Assembly (NCBI RefSeq): GCF_023015865.1
Contig: NZ_JALKBC010000022.1
Location: 1-43,094 of the forward strand
Length of the DNA: 43,094 nucleotides
Direction: 5' to 3'
Source: Arenibacter sp. F26102
Lineage (GTDB): Bacteria; Bacteroidota; Bacteroidia; Flavobacteriales; Flavobacteriaceae
The position numbers were made by a program, and so were the translations under genes. Of the stretch, positions 25,786 through 34,875 are shown in pieces. Positions within the stretch are counted from its first letter, which is position 1, and the number at the start of each line of letters is the position of its first letter. A model generated the notes under the pieces. The model worked only from the letters and a program-made list of their open reading frames with translations, searched no databases and was not told the origin of the DNA.

Positions 25786-28548
25786 ATGAAAAACAAATTT
25801 ATTATTCACATATTATTGATATTTATATTCGGAAAAGTTGATTCTCAAAATGTAGAATTATTGCCATTGAGTATCCATGAAAAAAGAGTAGAATATCTTG
25901 AGAATCCTCAAGGTATTGATGTCGAAAAACCAAGATTTAGTTGGGTTTTGACCGGGGAAGGCAGAAACAGGGTGCAATCGGCATACCAGATATTAGTCTC
26001 CACCTCCAAAAAAAACTTAGGTGAGAATAATGGTGATAAATGGGACAGTGGAAAAGTTGTATCCAATAACACCAACCAAATTGAATATAATGGCGAGGAT
26101 TTGCAATCTGGCACAACCTATTATTGGAAAGTAAAGGTGTGGGATGAATCCGGTACTGAATCTGATTGGAGCGAATCAGCACATTGGTCAATGGGGCTAT
26201 TAAAATTTTCAAATTGGAAAGGGCTATTTATCAGTCATGATGTTGGTTATGATAAAACTGATAAATATGACAATTTATACTTGCCGCCTGCAAGATATCT
26301 CCGTAAATCGTTCATAACTTCAAAGAAAATAACAAAGGCGACAGCCTATACTACTGCTTTAGGTCTCTATGAACTTCGGTTAAATGGAAATAAAGTTGGA
26401 GACGATTATTTTTCACCTGGATGGACAGATTACAACAAGAGGTTGTATTATCAATCCTATGATATAACTGAAAATATAAGACAAGGAGAGAACGTCATTG
26501 GTGCTATTATTGCAGACGGATGGTATGCAGGGTATATTGGATATGGCTTATTGGTGCGCTTAGATAAAGTTCGCGAATATTATGGTGTAAACCCAGCCTT
26601 TATGGGTCAAATACATTTAGAATATGAAGACGGGACAACTGAAGTTATTGCAACCGATACTTCTTGGAAGTCTAGCGAAGGGGCAACACGCGAGGCTGAT
26701 ATTTTGATGGGTGAAACATACGACGCTAGAATGGAAAATTCAGGTTGGGATGTACCTGGTTACAATGACAATGCTTGGAAAACATCCAAAATATACACCT
26801 ACCCAAATGGAAAACTAGAGGTACATCCTGGGAATTTAGTTAAAAATACTGAGCGTATCCGTCCTCTTAGAATTACAGAACCTAAGCCTGGAACTTATGT
26901 TTTTGATATGGGGAAGAATATTGCAGGTATTGCAGAATTAAAGGTTAAAGGCCCAGCTGGTACCAGCGTACAACTACGTTTTGGGGAAATCTTAAAAGCA
27001 GATGGAAATATACAAACAGAAAATCTTAGGCTGGCCAGAGCAACCGACACCTATATTTTAAAAGGAGAAGGGATAGAGGTGTGGCAACCTAAATTTACTT
27101 ACCACGGTTTTCAATTTGTTGAAGTAACTGGCTTTCCTGGCACACCAACACTTGATGCAGTAACAGGTTTAGTCTTAAGTTCTATTGAGTTAGATGCCAG
27201 TACATTTAGTTCATCGAATTCTATGAATAATAAACTTTATGAAAATATAAAAACAACACAAAGTGCCAATTTTTTTGACATACCTACCGATTGCCCTCAA
27301 AGAGATGAGCGCCTTGGTTGGTTAGGAGATGCACAGACCTATATGCGTTCTGCAACCTATAACGCTGATGTTTCTTCTTTTATGACAAAATTTTTGGTTG
27401 ACCTTGACGATGCCCAACGATGGTATGGTGCTTATCCGAATTTTGCGCCATTTCCGTATTCACGTCCAGACCAGTACTCTCCAGCCTGGATGGATGCGGG
27501 TATTATTATTCCTTATAATATGTATAAAGTTTATAATGATACCCGTATTTTGGAGTACATGTACGAGGGCATGGAAAAGTTTATGCAGTTTCAGGCCGAT
27601 GCAAGTACTGATTATATTCGCCCAGGTGGGGGCAACAACTGGGGCGACTGGCTTTCCGTGAATGAAAAGACGAGTAATGATTTCGTTGGAGCATCCTATT
27701 ATGGCTATGACGCCAAGTTAATGGCTGAAATGGCCGAGGCCTTGGGGAAAACTGAGGGTGCAGCTAGGTATAGAGCACTTTTCGAAAATATTAAAAAAGC
27801 CTATGTACAAAAGTATATTTTGGACACCGGTTATACTACAGAAGATACGCAGACAACCTATGCACTGGCCCTATACTTTGATTTATATCCTGAAAATCTT
27901 GCTCAAAATGGAGCTGCCAGATTAGCTGAAAAGATAGAAAATAATGGGTATAAATTTTCTACAGGTTTCTTAGGTACTAAACACGTCATGTTGGCCTTGT
28001 CAAAATATGGCTATCATGACATTGCCTATAAGATTTTCCAACAAACCGAATACCCTAGTTGGGGTTATTCTGTGGAAAACGGCAGTACTTCTATATGGGA
28101 ACGTTGGAACAGTTATACTAAGGACGATGCGGAGAATTCCGATTTGAATGCAAAAATGAATTCCTTTAGTCATTATGCTTTTGGCTCGGTAGCGGAATGG
28201 ATGTTTCAACATGCTGTGGGAATTGATACTGAGGATACCGGTTATAGAAACATTGTCATAAAACCTGCAATCAATAAGGATATGGGCTTCATGAAGGGAA
28301 GTTATAAAAGTATCAACGGCACCATATCTTCGGCATGGAACTGGAAAGGAAACAAACTTATAATGAATGTAGAAATACCTGTAAACACTTTAGCAAAGGT
28401 CCATATTCCAACAGAAAATGTCTCCGATATCAAAGAAGGAAACCAAAAACTTTCCAAAATATCAGCTATCAAAATATTAGAATCGAATGAAAAGGAAACA
28501 GTTCTCGAGATTGGTTCGGGAACCTATTCTTTTACTGTGAAAATGTAA
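25786..28548 (+). CDS. GH78 alpha-L-rhamnosidase, full-length (920 aa)
   Basis: Canonical family 78 inverting alpha-L-rhamnosidase. A signal peptide covers about the first 20 residues. An N-terminal fibronectin-like domain (ENPQGIDVEKPRFSW to YYWKVKVWDESG) is followed by the bacterial rhamnosidase N-domain (LGLYELRLNGNKVGDDYFSPGWTDY region, 192-216, and IIADGWYAGY), a beta-domain, the alpha/alpha-barrel and a C-terminal beta-sandwich. The catalytic acid is expected at Glu508 in CPQRDERLGWLGDAQ, and the base at Glu772 in GSTSIWERW. Complete length and intact motifs suggest an active enzyme. It is transcribed with susC-susD but sits after a terminator; no separate regulatory element is seen in the 22-base gap. 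Confidence 0.96.
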   Translation: MKNKFIIHILLIFIFGKVDSQNVELLPLSIHEKRVEYLENPQGIDVEKPRFSWVLTGEGRNRVQSAYQILVSTSKKNLGENNGDKWDSGKVVSNNTNQIEYNGEDLQSGTTYYWKVKVWDESGTESDWSESAHWSMGLLKFSNWKGLFISHDVGYDKTDKYDNLYLPPARYLRKSFITSKKITKATAYTTALGLYELRLNGNKVGDDYFSPGWTDYNKRLYYQSYDITENIRQGENVIGAIIADGWYAGYIGYGLLVRLDKVREYYGVNPAFMGQIHLEYEDGTTEVIATDTSWKSSEGATREADILMGETYDARMENSGWDVPGYNDNAWKTSKIYTYPNGKLEVHPGNLVKNTERIRPLRITEPKPGTYVFDMGKNIAGIAELKVKGPAGTSVQLRFGEILKADGNIQTENLRLARATDTYILKGEGIEVWQPKFTYHGFQFVEVTGFPGTPTLDAVTGLVLSSIELDASTFSSSNSMNNKLYENIKTTQSANFFDIPTDCPQRDERLGWLGDAQTYMRSATYNADVSSFMTKFLVDLDDAQRWYGAYPNFAPFPYSRPDQYSPAWMDAGIIIPYNMYKVYNDTRILEYMYEGMEKFMQFQADASTDYIRPGGGNNWGDWLSVNEKTSNDFVGASYYGYDAKLMAEMAEALGKTEGAARYRALFENIKKAYVQKYILDTGYTTEDTQTTYALALYFDLYPENLAQNGAARLAEKIENNGYKFSTGFLGTKHVMLALSKYGYHDIAYKIFQQTEYPSWGYSVENGSTSIWERWNSYTKDDAENSDLNAKMNSFSHYAFGSVAEWMFQHAVGIDTEDTGYRNIVIKPAINKDMGFMKGSYKSINGTISSAWNWKGNKLIMNVEIPVNTLAKVHIPTENVSDIKEGNQKLSKISAIKILESNEKETVLEIGSGTYSFTVKM

Positions 28549-28888
28549 TTTCAAATAAATTGTAATATAGTTTTATAATAAACTATAAAAGCCCTGAACA
28601 ACTAAACTAATATATCAAGTGGTTGTTTGGGGTTTATGTATATCTGGTTGAGCTTATTCAGATGTGTCCAAAGGAGCTATACTTTGATTTAAAGATTGAT
28701 AGTAAAAGTAGTTTTTCGTTAAACCTGTATTTGAGAAAAAGGAAATTGTCGACCGTCCAATTGCATGATGAAATATTACAATGATTTTAACGATATATTC
28801 AAGCCTTCCCGTAGATGTATTTATGAGAATAAATTTATTGCCCTTTCCCCATTTTCGGGTAGAATCTAACTGCGCAAAAGGAATAGAT
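28549..28888. other. Intergenic region between GH78 and the IS scar
   Basis: About 340 bases without a supported gene. A small A+T hairpin (about 28563-28588) follows the GH78 stop but lacks a U-run, and short open frames here are below the level of evidence. Confidence 0.5.
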
Positions 28889-28920
28889 GTAAATAACGTG
28901 AACTCGATATAAGGGTTCCC

Positions 28921-29819
28921 TAATTCTTTGCAGGTAATCTATATTGATGTTGGGTTTTGTGGGGCAAACGTAGGCAATAAGTCCCGAGATCATGTTGGTT
29001 ATTAAGTTCCCAAAGCTTCTGTGATTGGTACGCTCAATTTGGGATTGGTTTTTTAGGATATCGTTGACGCTCTCCACAACGGTCCTTTTTCCGAGAATGT
29101 TTAGTCATATCGGTGCCTCAGGATATTCTTCATGTTCTTTTTTATTTTGGTCACCCACGAACAGCAATTCGAGCAGTTCTTTTCCGATGTAGCCCCTATC
29201 GGGGAATATCTTCCTGAACACTTTGTTTTGCAAGGTCCTTTACTTGAAGGGCTGGCCGTCGACCATATTGCCCTTTGTAATGAGGAAATTGATGAATCTG
29301 CCCCCTTTCCTTGATGATGATATGGAGCTTGAACCCAAAGAACCCCGTCCGCACGGCACGGGCGGGCATCCCGTGTTGCCCCCTGCCTTTTTCCGCTATT
29401 CCTTTGAATATCCTGTTCTGTTTTCCCTTTTTGCTATGGCATCCCTTAATCAATGTGAAATCCATAAAGGATATTCCAGAAAATTGGCTAAGGCAGCACA
29501 TTTGCAGGAACTTCACCATCGGAACTATAGCCTTTGTAGAAGTTCCACAAAACGATTGTAGTATACCGTATTGGGAAAGTTGTCTCCCATATGTTTACAA
29601 AGGTGCTCAAGGTAGAAGTGTTTAAGGCAACGGTATCTCTTTCAATGGAAAAGCACCATAATGGTGATCATCCCGCTTTGGGACACATTAGAGGGCCTGT
29701 TGCCTCCTTATTTTTCTGGAACCATCATCAATGCCGTTTTTGCCAAGAACTTGTTCCAATTCAACACAAAAATAGTCGTTAAGACACAAAAACTCCGTAA
29801 TTTTATAGCGAAAAACCAT
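28921..29819 (-). pseudogene. IS982-family transposase, multiply frameshifted
   Basis: Starting at the ATG at 29819 (MVFRYKITEFL), translation in shifting frames recovers the family landmarks: ITIMVLFH, KHFYLEHLCKHM, YNRFVELLQR, then the DDE-type core FMDFTLIKGCHSKKGKQNR and FKGIAEKGRG, FFGFKLHIIIKERG, and near the C-terminus ESVNDILKNQSQIERTNHRSFGN with ITNMISGLIAY. At least three frame changes and an in-frame stop shortly after codon 40 are present, so no functional enzyme can be made. The gene runs toward the GH78 gene and is interrupted upstream of its start by the IS3-family element. Confidence 0.82.
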
Positions 29820-29885
29820 AAGCAGATAACTAGTTACTATAGTACTCCCCATTTGTAAGACAGTTTAAAGGTATTCCTTAGTTAA

Positions 29886-30734
29886 TTACGACGCCAATTT
29901 TTTAGTATTATAAATTTGATCTGGCGGCACTTTCCCTATTTCGGTATGCCTTCTTTTGGTATTGTAGAATTCGACATACTCCCTTACCATTTGATAGAGG
30001 TCCAGACCTCCATTGGGCGGGTTAAGGTAGATCTTTTCGTATTTGATGGATTTCCAGAAACGTTCGATATAGATGTTGTCCAATGCCCTCCCCTTACCAT
30101 CCATGGATATCTGGATGTCGTGCCCTTTGAGCACCTCTATGTACGGGATACTGGTATATTGGGATCCTTGGTCGGAATTATGTATCTCCGGCGCTCCATA
30201 TTTGGCAATGGTGTCCTCCAAGAGTTCTATGCACCATTCTTTGTCCATCGAGTTCGAAACGCTCCAGTTCAGTATCTTTCTACTGTGTACATCGATTATG
30301 GCGTTCATGTACATGAACCCACGTAACATGGGGATATAGGTGATATCGGTCTGCCATAGCTGATCGGGCCGTTCTATTTTAAGGTCCCTGAGCAAGTAGG
30401 GGTACTTATAACTCTCGGGATCCCTGATAGTGGTCCTAGGTTTTCTATATATGGTCTGTAGCCCCATGAGCCTGTACAACCGTCTTGCCCTTTTTATATT
30501 GACTCGGTACCCTAGGTCAAGGTTTAGGTAATCCGTCATTCGCTCCACCCCATAATAGGGGTGTTCCAAGAAATGGGCATCGATCTCTTTCATGAGCTTT
30601 AGGTTCAGCACACCCTCACTTCTGGGCCTGTAATAAAGACCTGAACGTTGTATGGAAAGGATTTTACATTGCTGCACAAGACCTAGTCTTGGATGGGACT
30701 TTACGACCTTTTGCCTTCTTTCGGTCGTACTCAT
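29886..30734 (-). CDS. IS3-family transposase OrfB (DDE integrase domain)
   Basis: Catalytic part of an IS3-family transposase, 282 residues. The N-terminal HTH_21-like helix region (HPYYGVERMTDYLN) precedes the integrase core, with the three acidic residues in WQTDITYIP, NSDQGSQYTS and NIYIERFWKSIKYE. The C-terminus reads VEFYNTKRRHTEIGKVPPDQIYN, as usual. The start at 30734 overlaps the orfA stop in ATGA, so it may be made by re-initiation, but the main product is probably an OrfAB fusion by -1 frameshifting at 30752-30758. It is complete and could be active. Confidence 0.95.
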   Translation of the reverse strand: MSTTERRQKVVKSHPRLGLVQQCKILSIQRSGLYYRPRSEGVLNLKLMKEIDAHFLEHPYYGVERMTDYLNLDLGYRVNIKRARRLYRLMGLQTIYRKPRTTIRDPESYKYPYLLRDLKIERPDQLWQTDITYIPMLRGFMYMNAIIDVHSRKILNWSVSNSMDKEWCIELLEDTIAKYGAPEIHNSDQGSQYTSIPYIEVLKGHDIQISMDGKGRALDNIYIERFWKSIKYEKIYLNPPNGGLDLYQMVREYVEFYNTKRRHTEIGKVPPDQIYNTKKLAS

Positions 30735-31009
30735 TTGCCCAAGACTTTCTTTAAAAAATCATTCGCTATCTGTAGTTGGCCGATCTTGTTATAAAGAGGT
30801 CCGGTCTGTAGATCGGGATCTTCTTTTTCAGGTTTCGACCCGAAGGCTAAAGCGGCGTTCTCCAAAAATTCACGTTTCCAACTTGATATCTGCGTCGGGT
30901 GAAGTTCGAATTTGGCCGCAATCTCTTGGACGGTATTCTGTTCCTTTATCGCCTCAATAGCAACCTTGGCCTTGAACGATGCACTGAATTTTCTTCTTGA
31001 TTTCTTAAT
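30731..31009 (-). CDS. IS3-family transposase OrfA (HTH protein), non-ATG start
   Basis: A helix-turn-helix DNA-binding subunit of about 92 residues, readable as KKSRRKFSASFKAKVAIEAI, then QEIAAKFELHPTQISSWKREFLE and a leucine-zipper-like end (LYNKIGQLQIANDFLKKVLGK). No ATG, GTG or TTG is available between the upstream in-frame stop and the conserved region; the best candidates are ATT at 31009 or CTG at 31018. The gene overlaps orfB by the sequence ATGA. Rare start codons keep transposase levels low in some IS3-family elements, which would fit here. Confidence 0.85.
   Translation of the reverse strand: MKKSRRKFSASFKAKVAIEAIKEQNTVQEIAAKFELHPTQISSWKREFLENAALAFGSKPEKEDPDLQTGPLYNKIGQLQIANDFLKKVLGK
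30752..30758 (-). promoter_or_regulatory. Programmed -1 frameshift heptamer in orfA
   Basis: Near the end of orfA the codons read GAT TTT TTA AAG, which contains the slippery heptamer T TTT TTA in phase. Slipping back one base enters the orfB frame, which is open from there through the orfB start and would yield an OrfAB fusion. Confidence 0.7.
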
Positions 31010-31158
31010 ATTTGACAGGGTTAAATTACAACTTAACTTGCTGTCCTAAATTTGGGGAGTATTATAATATTTGAATGTTAAACACCTAAATATATCAATT
31101 TTTTGCTTTACCTACAATTTACAAATCCTATTTCTTAAGTCGAACTCACACTAATTAA

Positions 31159-31544
31159 CCTTGAAAATATAAAAGTGCTTGAAGGTTCTGAAACCACTTA
31201 ACTGAAATATAAAGGCAATTGTTTCACTTTGAGACCCAATTGAAGGGTGTTTTGCTTTGTTTCCGATAAACGACTTATCTATTATTTAGGCATATTCCTT
31301 AAAAAAACTAATCGCCCAAACAAAAAAATTCTGTAACATTAGAGTAAGTTATCATGGTTATAAATTTGCATTAACGAATTGAAATTCAATATTTTAATTT
31401 GCTAAAAATCTATCTTTTATGTTTCGTAAATGGTAAATATTATGAATCGAACTCAGGTTAATAAAATAAGTAGTTTACCTATTTCTCTTATGATATTGTC
31501 AATCTCATTTAGTTACATCGGAGGCATTTGGTATAAACAACCTT
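31159..31544. other. Non-coding gap after the IS scar
   Basis: About 390 A+T-rich bases between the IS982-family end and the stop of the 325-aa gene. No gene, motif copy or clear terminator is seen. Confidence 0.5.
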
Positions 31545-32522
31545 TTAATTTCCATTTTTCAACTCCTGAATCAGCCATTTGGCAAACCCTAGGTAGGAAT
31601 ATGGGTCTGATTCGGGACCCACCGGCCTTGTATTTCCACAACCATGTGGAAATGCATTCAAATAGTAATACATGTTCTTATGATGCTTAGGCAAGCCTCT
31701 TTCCCAGAAAGCACCCAACCAATCCCTTTCAAGAAAATCGGTGTAGGTATCACAACTCTTATACTGATAGGGTCCGTAATAGAAAATATAATCCATTCCT
31801 TGTTCCAGCACCCATTTCGCCCCCCTTGCTATTTCTTCAGGGTTTGAAATTTCATTACCTAATGGCCAATAACGGTTAAACTGATGTGATTCAATACAGA
31901 TTCCATCCATCGTACTAACGATTTCTCTTGCCTTAGGATTGTCGAGAAAAACCGCAGGGTGAACAACCATTTGTATGAGCTTGTAATTGTCGTGTTTTGT
32001 CAATCCAAGGGCGTGAGCATCTTTAAATACCTTTCGCGTATCGTTCACATCTCGTTGATGAAGTATTCTAGGGTCACCATCAATTGGTCCGGTATCACCA
32101 TTAACTTTGTCATACAGCCAACCCTCGCGGCAAATAATTATATGCTTAACCTCATTCCCCTTCTTTTCGTAATCACGAATTATTTTAATCAGGCTATTTG
32201 TTTCTGGATTGGTATCTACCCAATCGCCTCCCTGTTGGTGTATATAATGTTCAAAAAAACGTTGATTGGTACTAAAGACGCCATTATAACCTTTAACTAC
32301 GTCTATATTCAAAGCCGTATAATCATCTGCTTTCAGCACATCATCATAATTCCCGATGCCTGGTTTCCAGTTGGCAACCCTATCACCACCTGTCATTTCA
32401 TGAACACTGTCGCGTGGGTATGGCCTGATGCCAACTTTAGATCTGTCTTGCTGAGCAAAAAATGCGGTGGGTGTTAAAAGGAAGACTAAGATTAACGATA
32501 TGCAATTAATTATTCTTTTCAT
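31545..32522 (-). CDS. Unrecognised secreted protein of 325 aa, possible TIM-barrel enzyme
   Basis: Secreted protein with a cleavable signal ending AFFAQ (about residue 24). I do not recognise the family. The alternation of hydrophobic strands (VKHIIICREGW, YKLIQMVVHPAVF, MDGICIESHQF, MDYIFYYGPYQY) with helices suggests a beta/alpha-barrel hydrolase, in which Glu in CIESHQF or in CREGW could be catalytic. His- and Trp-rich loops fit sugar binding. It lies 169 bases downstream of a sulfatase gene on the same strand and is probably in its transcription unit, since no separate regulatory element is visible. The IS scar begins about 390 bases beyond its stop. Confidence 0.82.
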   Translation of the reverse strand: MKRIINCISLILVFLLTPTAFFAQQDRSKVGIRPYPRDSVHEMTGGDRVANWKPGIGNYDDVLKADDYTALNIDVVKGYNGVFSTNQRFFEHYIHQQGGDWVDTNPETNSLIKIIRDYEKKGNEVKHIIICREGWLYDKVNGDTGPIDGDPRILHQRDVNDTRKVFKDAHALGLTKHDNYKLIQMVVHPAVFLDNPKAREIVSTMDGICIESHQFNRYWPLGNEISNPEEIARGAKWVLEQGMDYIFYYGPYQYKSCDTYTDFLERDWLGAFWERGLPKHHKNMYYYLNAFPHGCGNTRPVGPESDPYSYLGFAKWLIQELKNGN

Positions 32523-32691
32523 AGTTAAGTTTTTATTAGGTTCTTATTAGGTCAATTTTTTTACATTTTTAATCTCATTATTAAGCTCGATATTAACGGG
32601 AATTCCGTCGACAACTATTCATTTCCTTTTTTAGATAAAATCTTTGCGACATAAGAATCTCCACGGTTTCAATTATTAAATCACCATAGAA

Positions 32692-34158
32692 TTAATTCGT
32701 ACTGCCGTATCTATTCTTTTCTGAAGCGTCATATGATTCATGTCCAGTAGATCCCTGTCCTAGAATTTTATAACGCTTTTGAGGTACCTGCAACCGGTGC
32801 TTGGCAATAATATTAGTATATTCCTCATTGCCGATGGCATTGTGCCATTCCTCGGGATCTGTTTTATGGTCATAGAATTCTTCGGACCCGTCACTATATT
32901 GTATAAAACGATAACGTTCCGATGTTATAGCGTAGTTACCAGGCCCAAAACAGGTTCTGGCGTAATGAGGCCAGTTTACTTCCATATTTTTTAATAAAGG
33001 AACTAAAGAATTTCCTTCGTGTTTTGGGTCTGGTTTAAGATTGGTCAATTCAAGCAATGTAGGGTAGATATCCAATAATTGAACAGGCTGATTAATAATT
33101 TTTCCTTTAGGAATACCTGGTCCCATGATTATCATGGGTACTCGTGCGCCGTCTTCCCATAAGCTCCGTTTGGCAAAGCGTTCTTTTTCGCCCAAATGAA
33201 ATCCGTGGTCGCTGAACAATACAACATAGGTGTTCTCTCCGTAATCACCATTGTCCAATGCGGTGAGAAGCCGGCCGACCTGTTCATCTACAAAACTGAC
33301 ACAGGCCAAATACGATTGTACAATGGGTTTCCATTGGTCATTTTCCTTTACCCATTCATGGGTCGGGGACACGTGTTTTAATCTTGTGATATCTGCTCCG
33401 TAGGATGATATGTCATTTAGGTCATATGCAATGGTCCTAGGCAGCTGTAAAGTTTCCATAGGATACATGTCAAACCATTTTTGAGGTACAAATTGTGGAA
33501 CATGTGGACGATAAAAACCGACCCCCATCCAGAAGGGTTGTGCTTGCTTTTCAGCCAACCTTTCCTCTGCCCAATTGGCAATTTGATAATCTGGCATCTG
33601 GTCGTCACGTTCTGGATAAACGCCCCAATCCCATAATGGGTGACCGGGGTAAGGACTTATTTTTTTTTCAGGCATGGGACCAAATCCTCCAAATTGTCCT
33701 GCATAATTTGGAATATGTCTTTCGTTGATACCTTTACCATTATGGAAGATCTTACCTGCGGCAAACACATTATAACCTTCTTGTTGAAACCGTTTTGGCA
33801 TCACTGAATTTTTACTGGCAACTGGAGATTCTTGAATATCTGGATCTAAAAAGTATATACCAGACGTACTTGGATATAAAGAAGTCATAATGCTTGCCCT
33901 ACTGGGATTGCAAACCGGAGCCTGGCAATGCGCATTACTAAAAAGAACGCCACGTTGGGCCATTTGGTCCATATGAGGAGTTTTAACTTGGGGATGTCCG
34001 CCCAGAACCCCGATCCAATCGTTAAGGTCGTCTACCGCAATAAGTAAAACATTTGGTTTAGCTGTTTCAAGGATGGCATCCTTTTTATTGTTGGAATTAC
34101 AAGAAATATGAATAGTTAAAATAGTTATGGCTGATAGAAATATTATGTTTTTTCTCAT
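32692..34158 (-). CDS. Formylglycine sulfatase (iduronate-2-sulfatase-like), lipoprotein
   Basis: Type I sulfatase of 488 residues, with a lipoprotein signal ending HISC (Cys20). The motif order is LIAVDDLNDWIGVLGGHP, then CNPSR (Cys83 to Arg87), YNVFAAGKIFHNGKG, and FSDHGFHLGEKERFAKRSLWEDGARVP, the pattern of iduronate-2-sulfatase-like enzymes. Asn rather than Ser follows the Cys, which is normal in this group. It has its own regulatory element 111 bases upstream and leads the unit with the 325-aa gene. It clearly differs from the other sulfatases here, so it probably removes sulfate from another position on the glycan. Confidence 0.95.
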   Translation of the reverse strand: MRKNIIFLSAITILTIHISCNSNNKKDAILETAKPNVLLIAVDDLNDWIGVLGGHPQVKTPHMDQMAQRGVLFSNAHCQAPVCNPSRASIMTSLYPSTSGIYFLDPDIQESPVASKNSVMPKRFQQEGYNVFAAGKIFHNGKGINERHIPNYAGQFGGFGPMPEKKISPYPGHPLWDWGVYPERDDQMPDYQIANWAEERLAEKQAQPFWMGVGFYRPHVPQFVPQKWFDMYPMETLQLPRTIAYDLNDISSYGADITRLKHVSPTHEWVKENDQWKPIVQSYLACVSFVDEQVGRLLTALDNGDYGENTYVVLFSDHGFHLGEKERFAKRSLWEDGARVPMIIMGPGIPKGKIINQPVQLLDIYPTLLELTNLKPDPKHEGNSLVPLLKNMEVNWPHYARTCFGPGNYAITSERYRFIQYSDGSEEFYDHKTDPEEWHNAIGNEEYTNIIAKHRLQVPQKRYKILGQGSTGHESYDASEKNRYGSTN

Positions 34159-34239
34159 TCGGGCATTTTATTTATTTAAGCATTACAAAATTTCGAATTA
34201 ATAAATTCTTAATCTGCATTGCGTTACATATTAAGTTCC

Positions 34240-34286
34240 CTAAGCTAAAAAAAATAAAGACAAAAGGTATCCTGTAGTGTGCTGTG
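34240..34286 (-). promoter_or_regulatory. Regulon element plus -7 box, upstream of sulfatase
   Basis: Motif CACAGCACACTACAGGAT ends at 34269, the most divergent of the seven copies. After exactly 21 bases comes TAGCTTAG (34247-34240), a near match to TAnnTTTG. It reads toward the sulfatase start at 34158. Confidence 0.72.
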
Positions 34287-34289
34287 TTT

Positions 34290-34763
34290 ATTTAAAACAT
34301 TAGGAAAGCTCGAACCTGATTTTCTATAATAGAGTAGCTAGAGATGATAAATCAAGGATTTGAATATTAGAAATACTGAATAATGGAATAGCGCAGAATA
34401 CTTTGCAACTTAAACCTATTAATGTTAGGGGTAAGGGCTTTAAATAAAATTAATAATGCACTACAGATTTAATATAGGGACTATAATGAAAAAAAATAGT
34501 CATTTAGTTGAATTAGTTTATTAATTGGAATTTTTGCTGAATAGTTAAATTCTATTTTTTGATTTATGCTATGGTAAGTTTGAATTTTATATCCTTCTTA
34601 TGGTCATTTATCTGCAGTAATTATGTGAAAGTATCAAAATATTCGCAATCGAAATTCGTATTTAAGTTTAAATAGGTGGAAACAAAAAATTACAGCCAGG
34701 GACATCTTTATGTTGAATTCTAATTTCACCTTTTTATTCAATTTCATTGATCAGTAATGTAGA
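34290..34763. other. Non-coding gap between sulfatase promoter and susD terminator
   Basis: Roughly 470 A+T-rich bases with no supported gene, RNA or further motif copy. Confidence 0.5.
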
Positions 34764-34764
34764 A

Positions 34765-34799
34765 CAAAAAACCTGCCGACATTTAGTATGTTGGCAGGC
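34765..34799 (-). terminator. Intrinsic terminator after the sigma-FecR-SusC-SusD unit
   Basis: On the minus strand, CCTGCCAACA (34798-34789) pairs with TGTCGGCAGG (34781-34772), with one G-T pair, around a seven-base loop, and is followed by TTTTTTG. It lies 77 bases beyond the susD stop at 34876. Confidence 0.9.
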
Positions 34800-34875
34800 T
34801 TCAGATGATTACAAATCTGTTGTTGCGAATTAGCTCTGACTTATAAATAATTATAGGTTACTAAAATTAAGATAT

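Larger units (their letters stand above)
29843..31061 (-). mobile_element. IS3-family insertion sequence
   Basis: Terminal inverted repeats are TACTCCCCATTTGTAAGACAG from 29843 and, reversed from 31061, TACTCCCCAAATTTAGGACAG. Imperfect matching may extend eight bases outward on each side. Inside are orfA and orfB in the usual overlapping order with a frameshift site. Both reading frames are intact, so this element looks much younger than the IS982-family copy it interrupts. Confidence 0.87.
28889..31158 (-). mobile_element. IS982-family element, inactive, split by an IS3-family insertion
   Basis: The outer ends are imperfect inverted repeats: GTGAACTCGATATAAG near 28898-28913 matches CTTAAGTCGAACTCAC near 31134-31149 in inverse. 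Removing the inner IS3-family element leaves about 1050 bases, the usual IS982 size. The transposase gene is frameshifted. No target-site duplication could be assigned with confidence. Confidence 0.72.

Noticed and set aside
28563..28588. A+T hairpin after the GH78 stop, considered as a terminator
   Set aside because: The stem is all weak pairs and no U-run follows.
29132..29782. Several plus-strand open frames
   Set aside because: They are antisense shadows of the IS982-family transposase remnant, whose minus-strand translation gives the recognisable family motifs.
31430..31690. Open frame of 86 aa on the plus strand
   Set aside because: It mostly overlaps the end of the 325-aa gene on the other strand and shows no family features.
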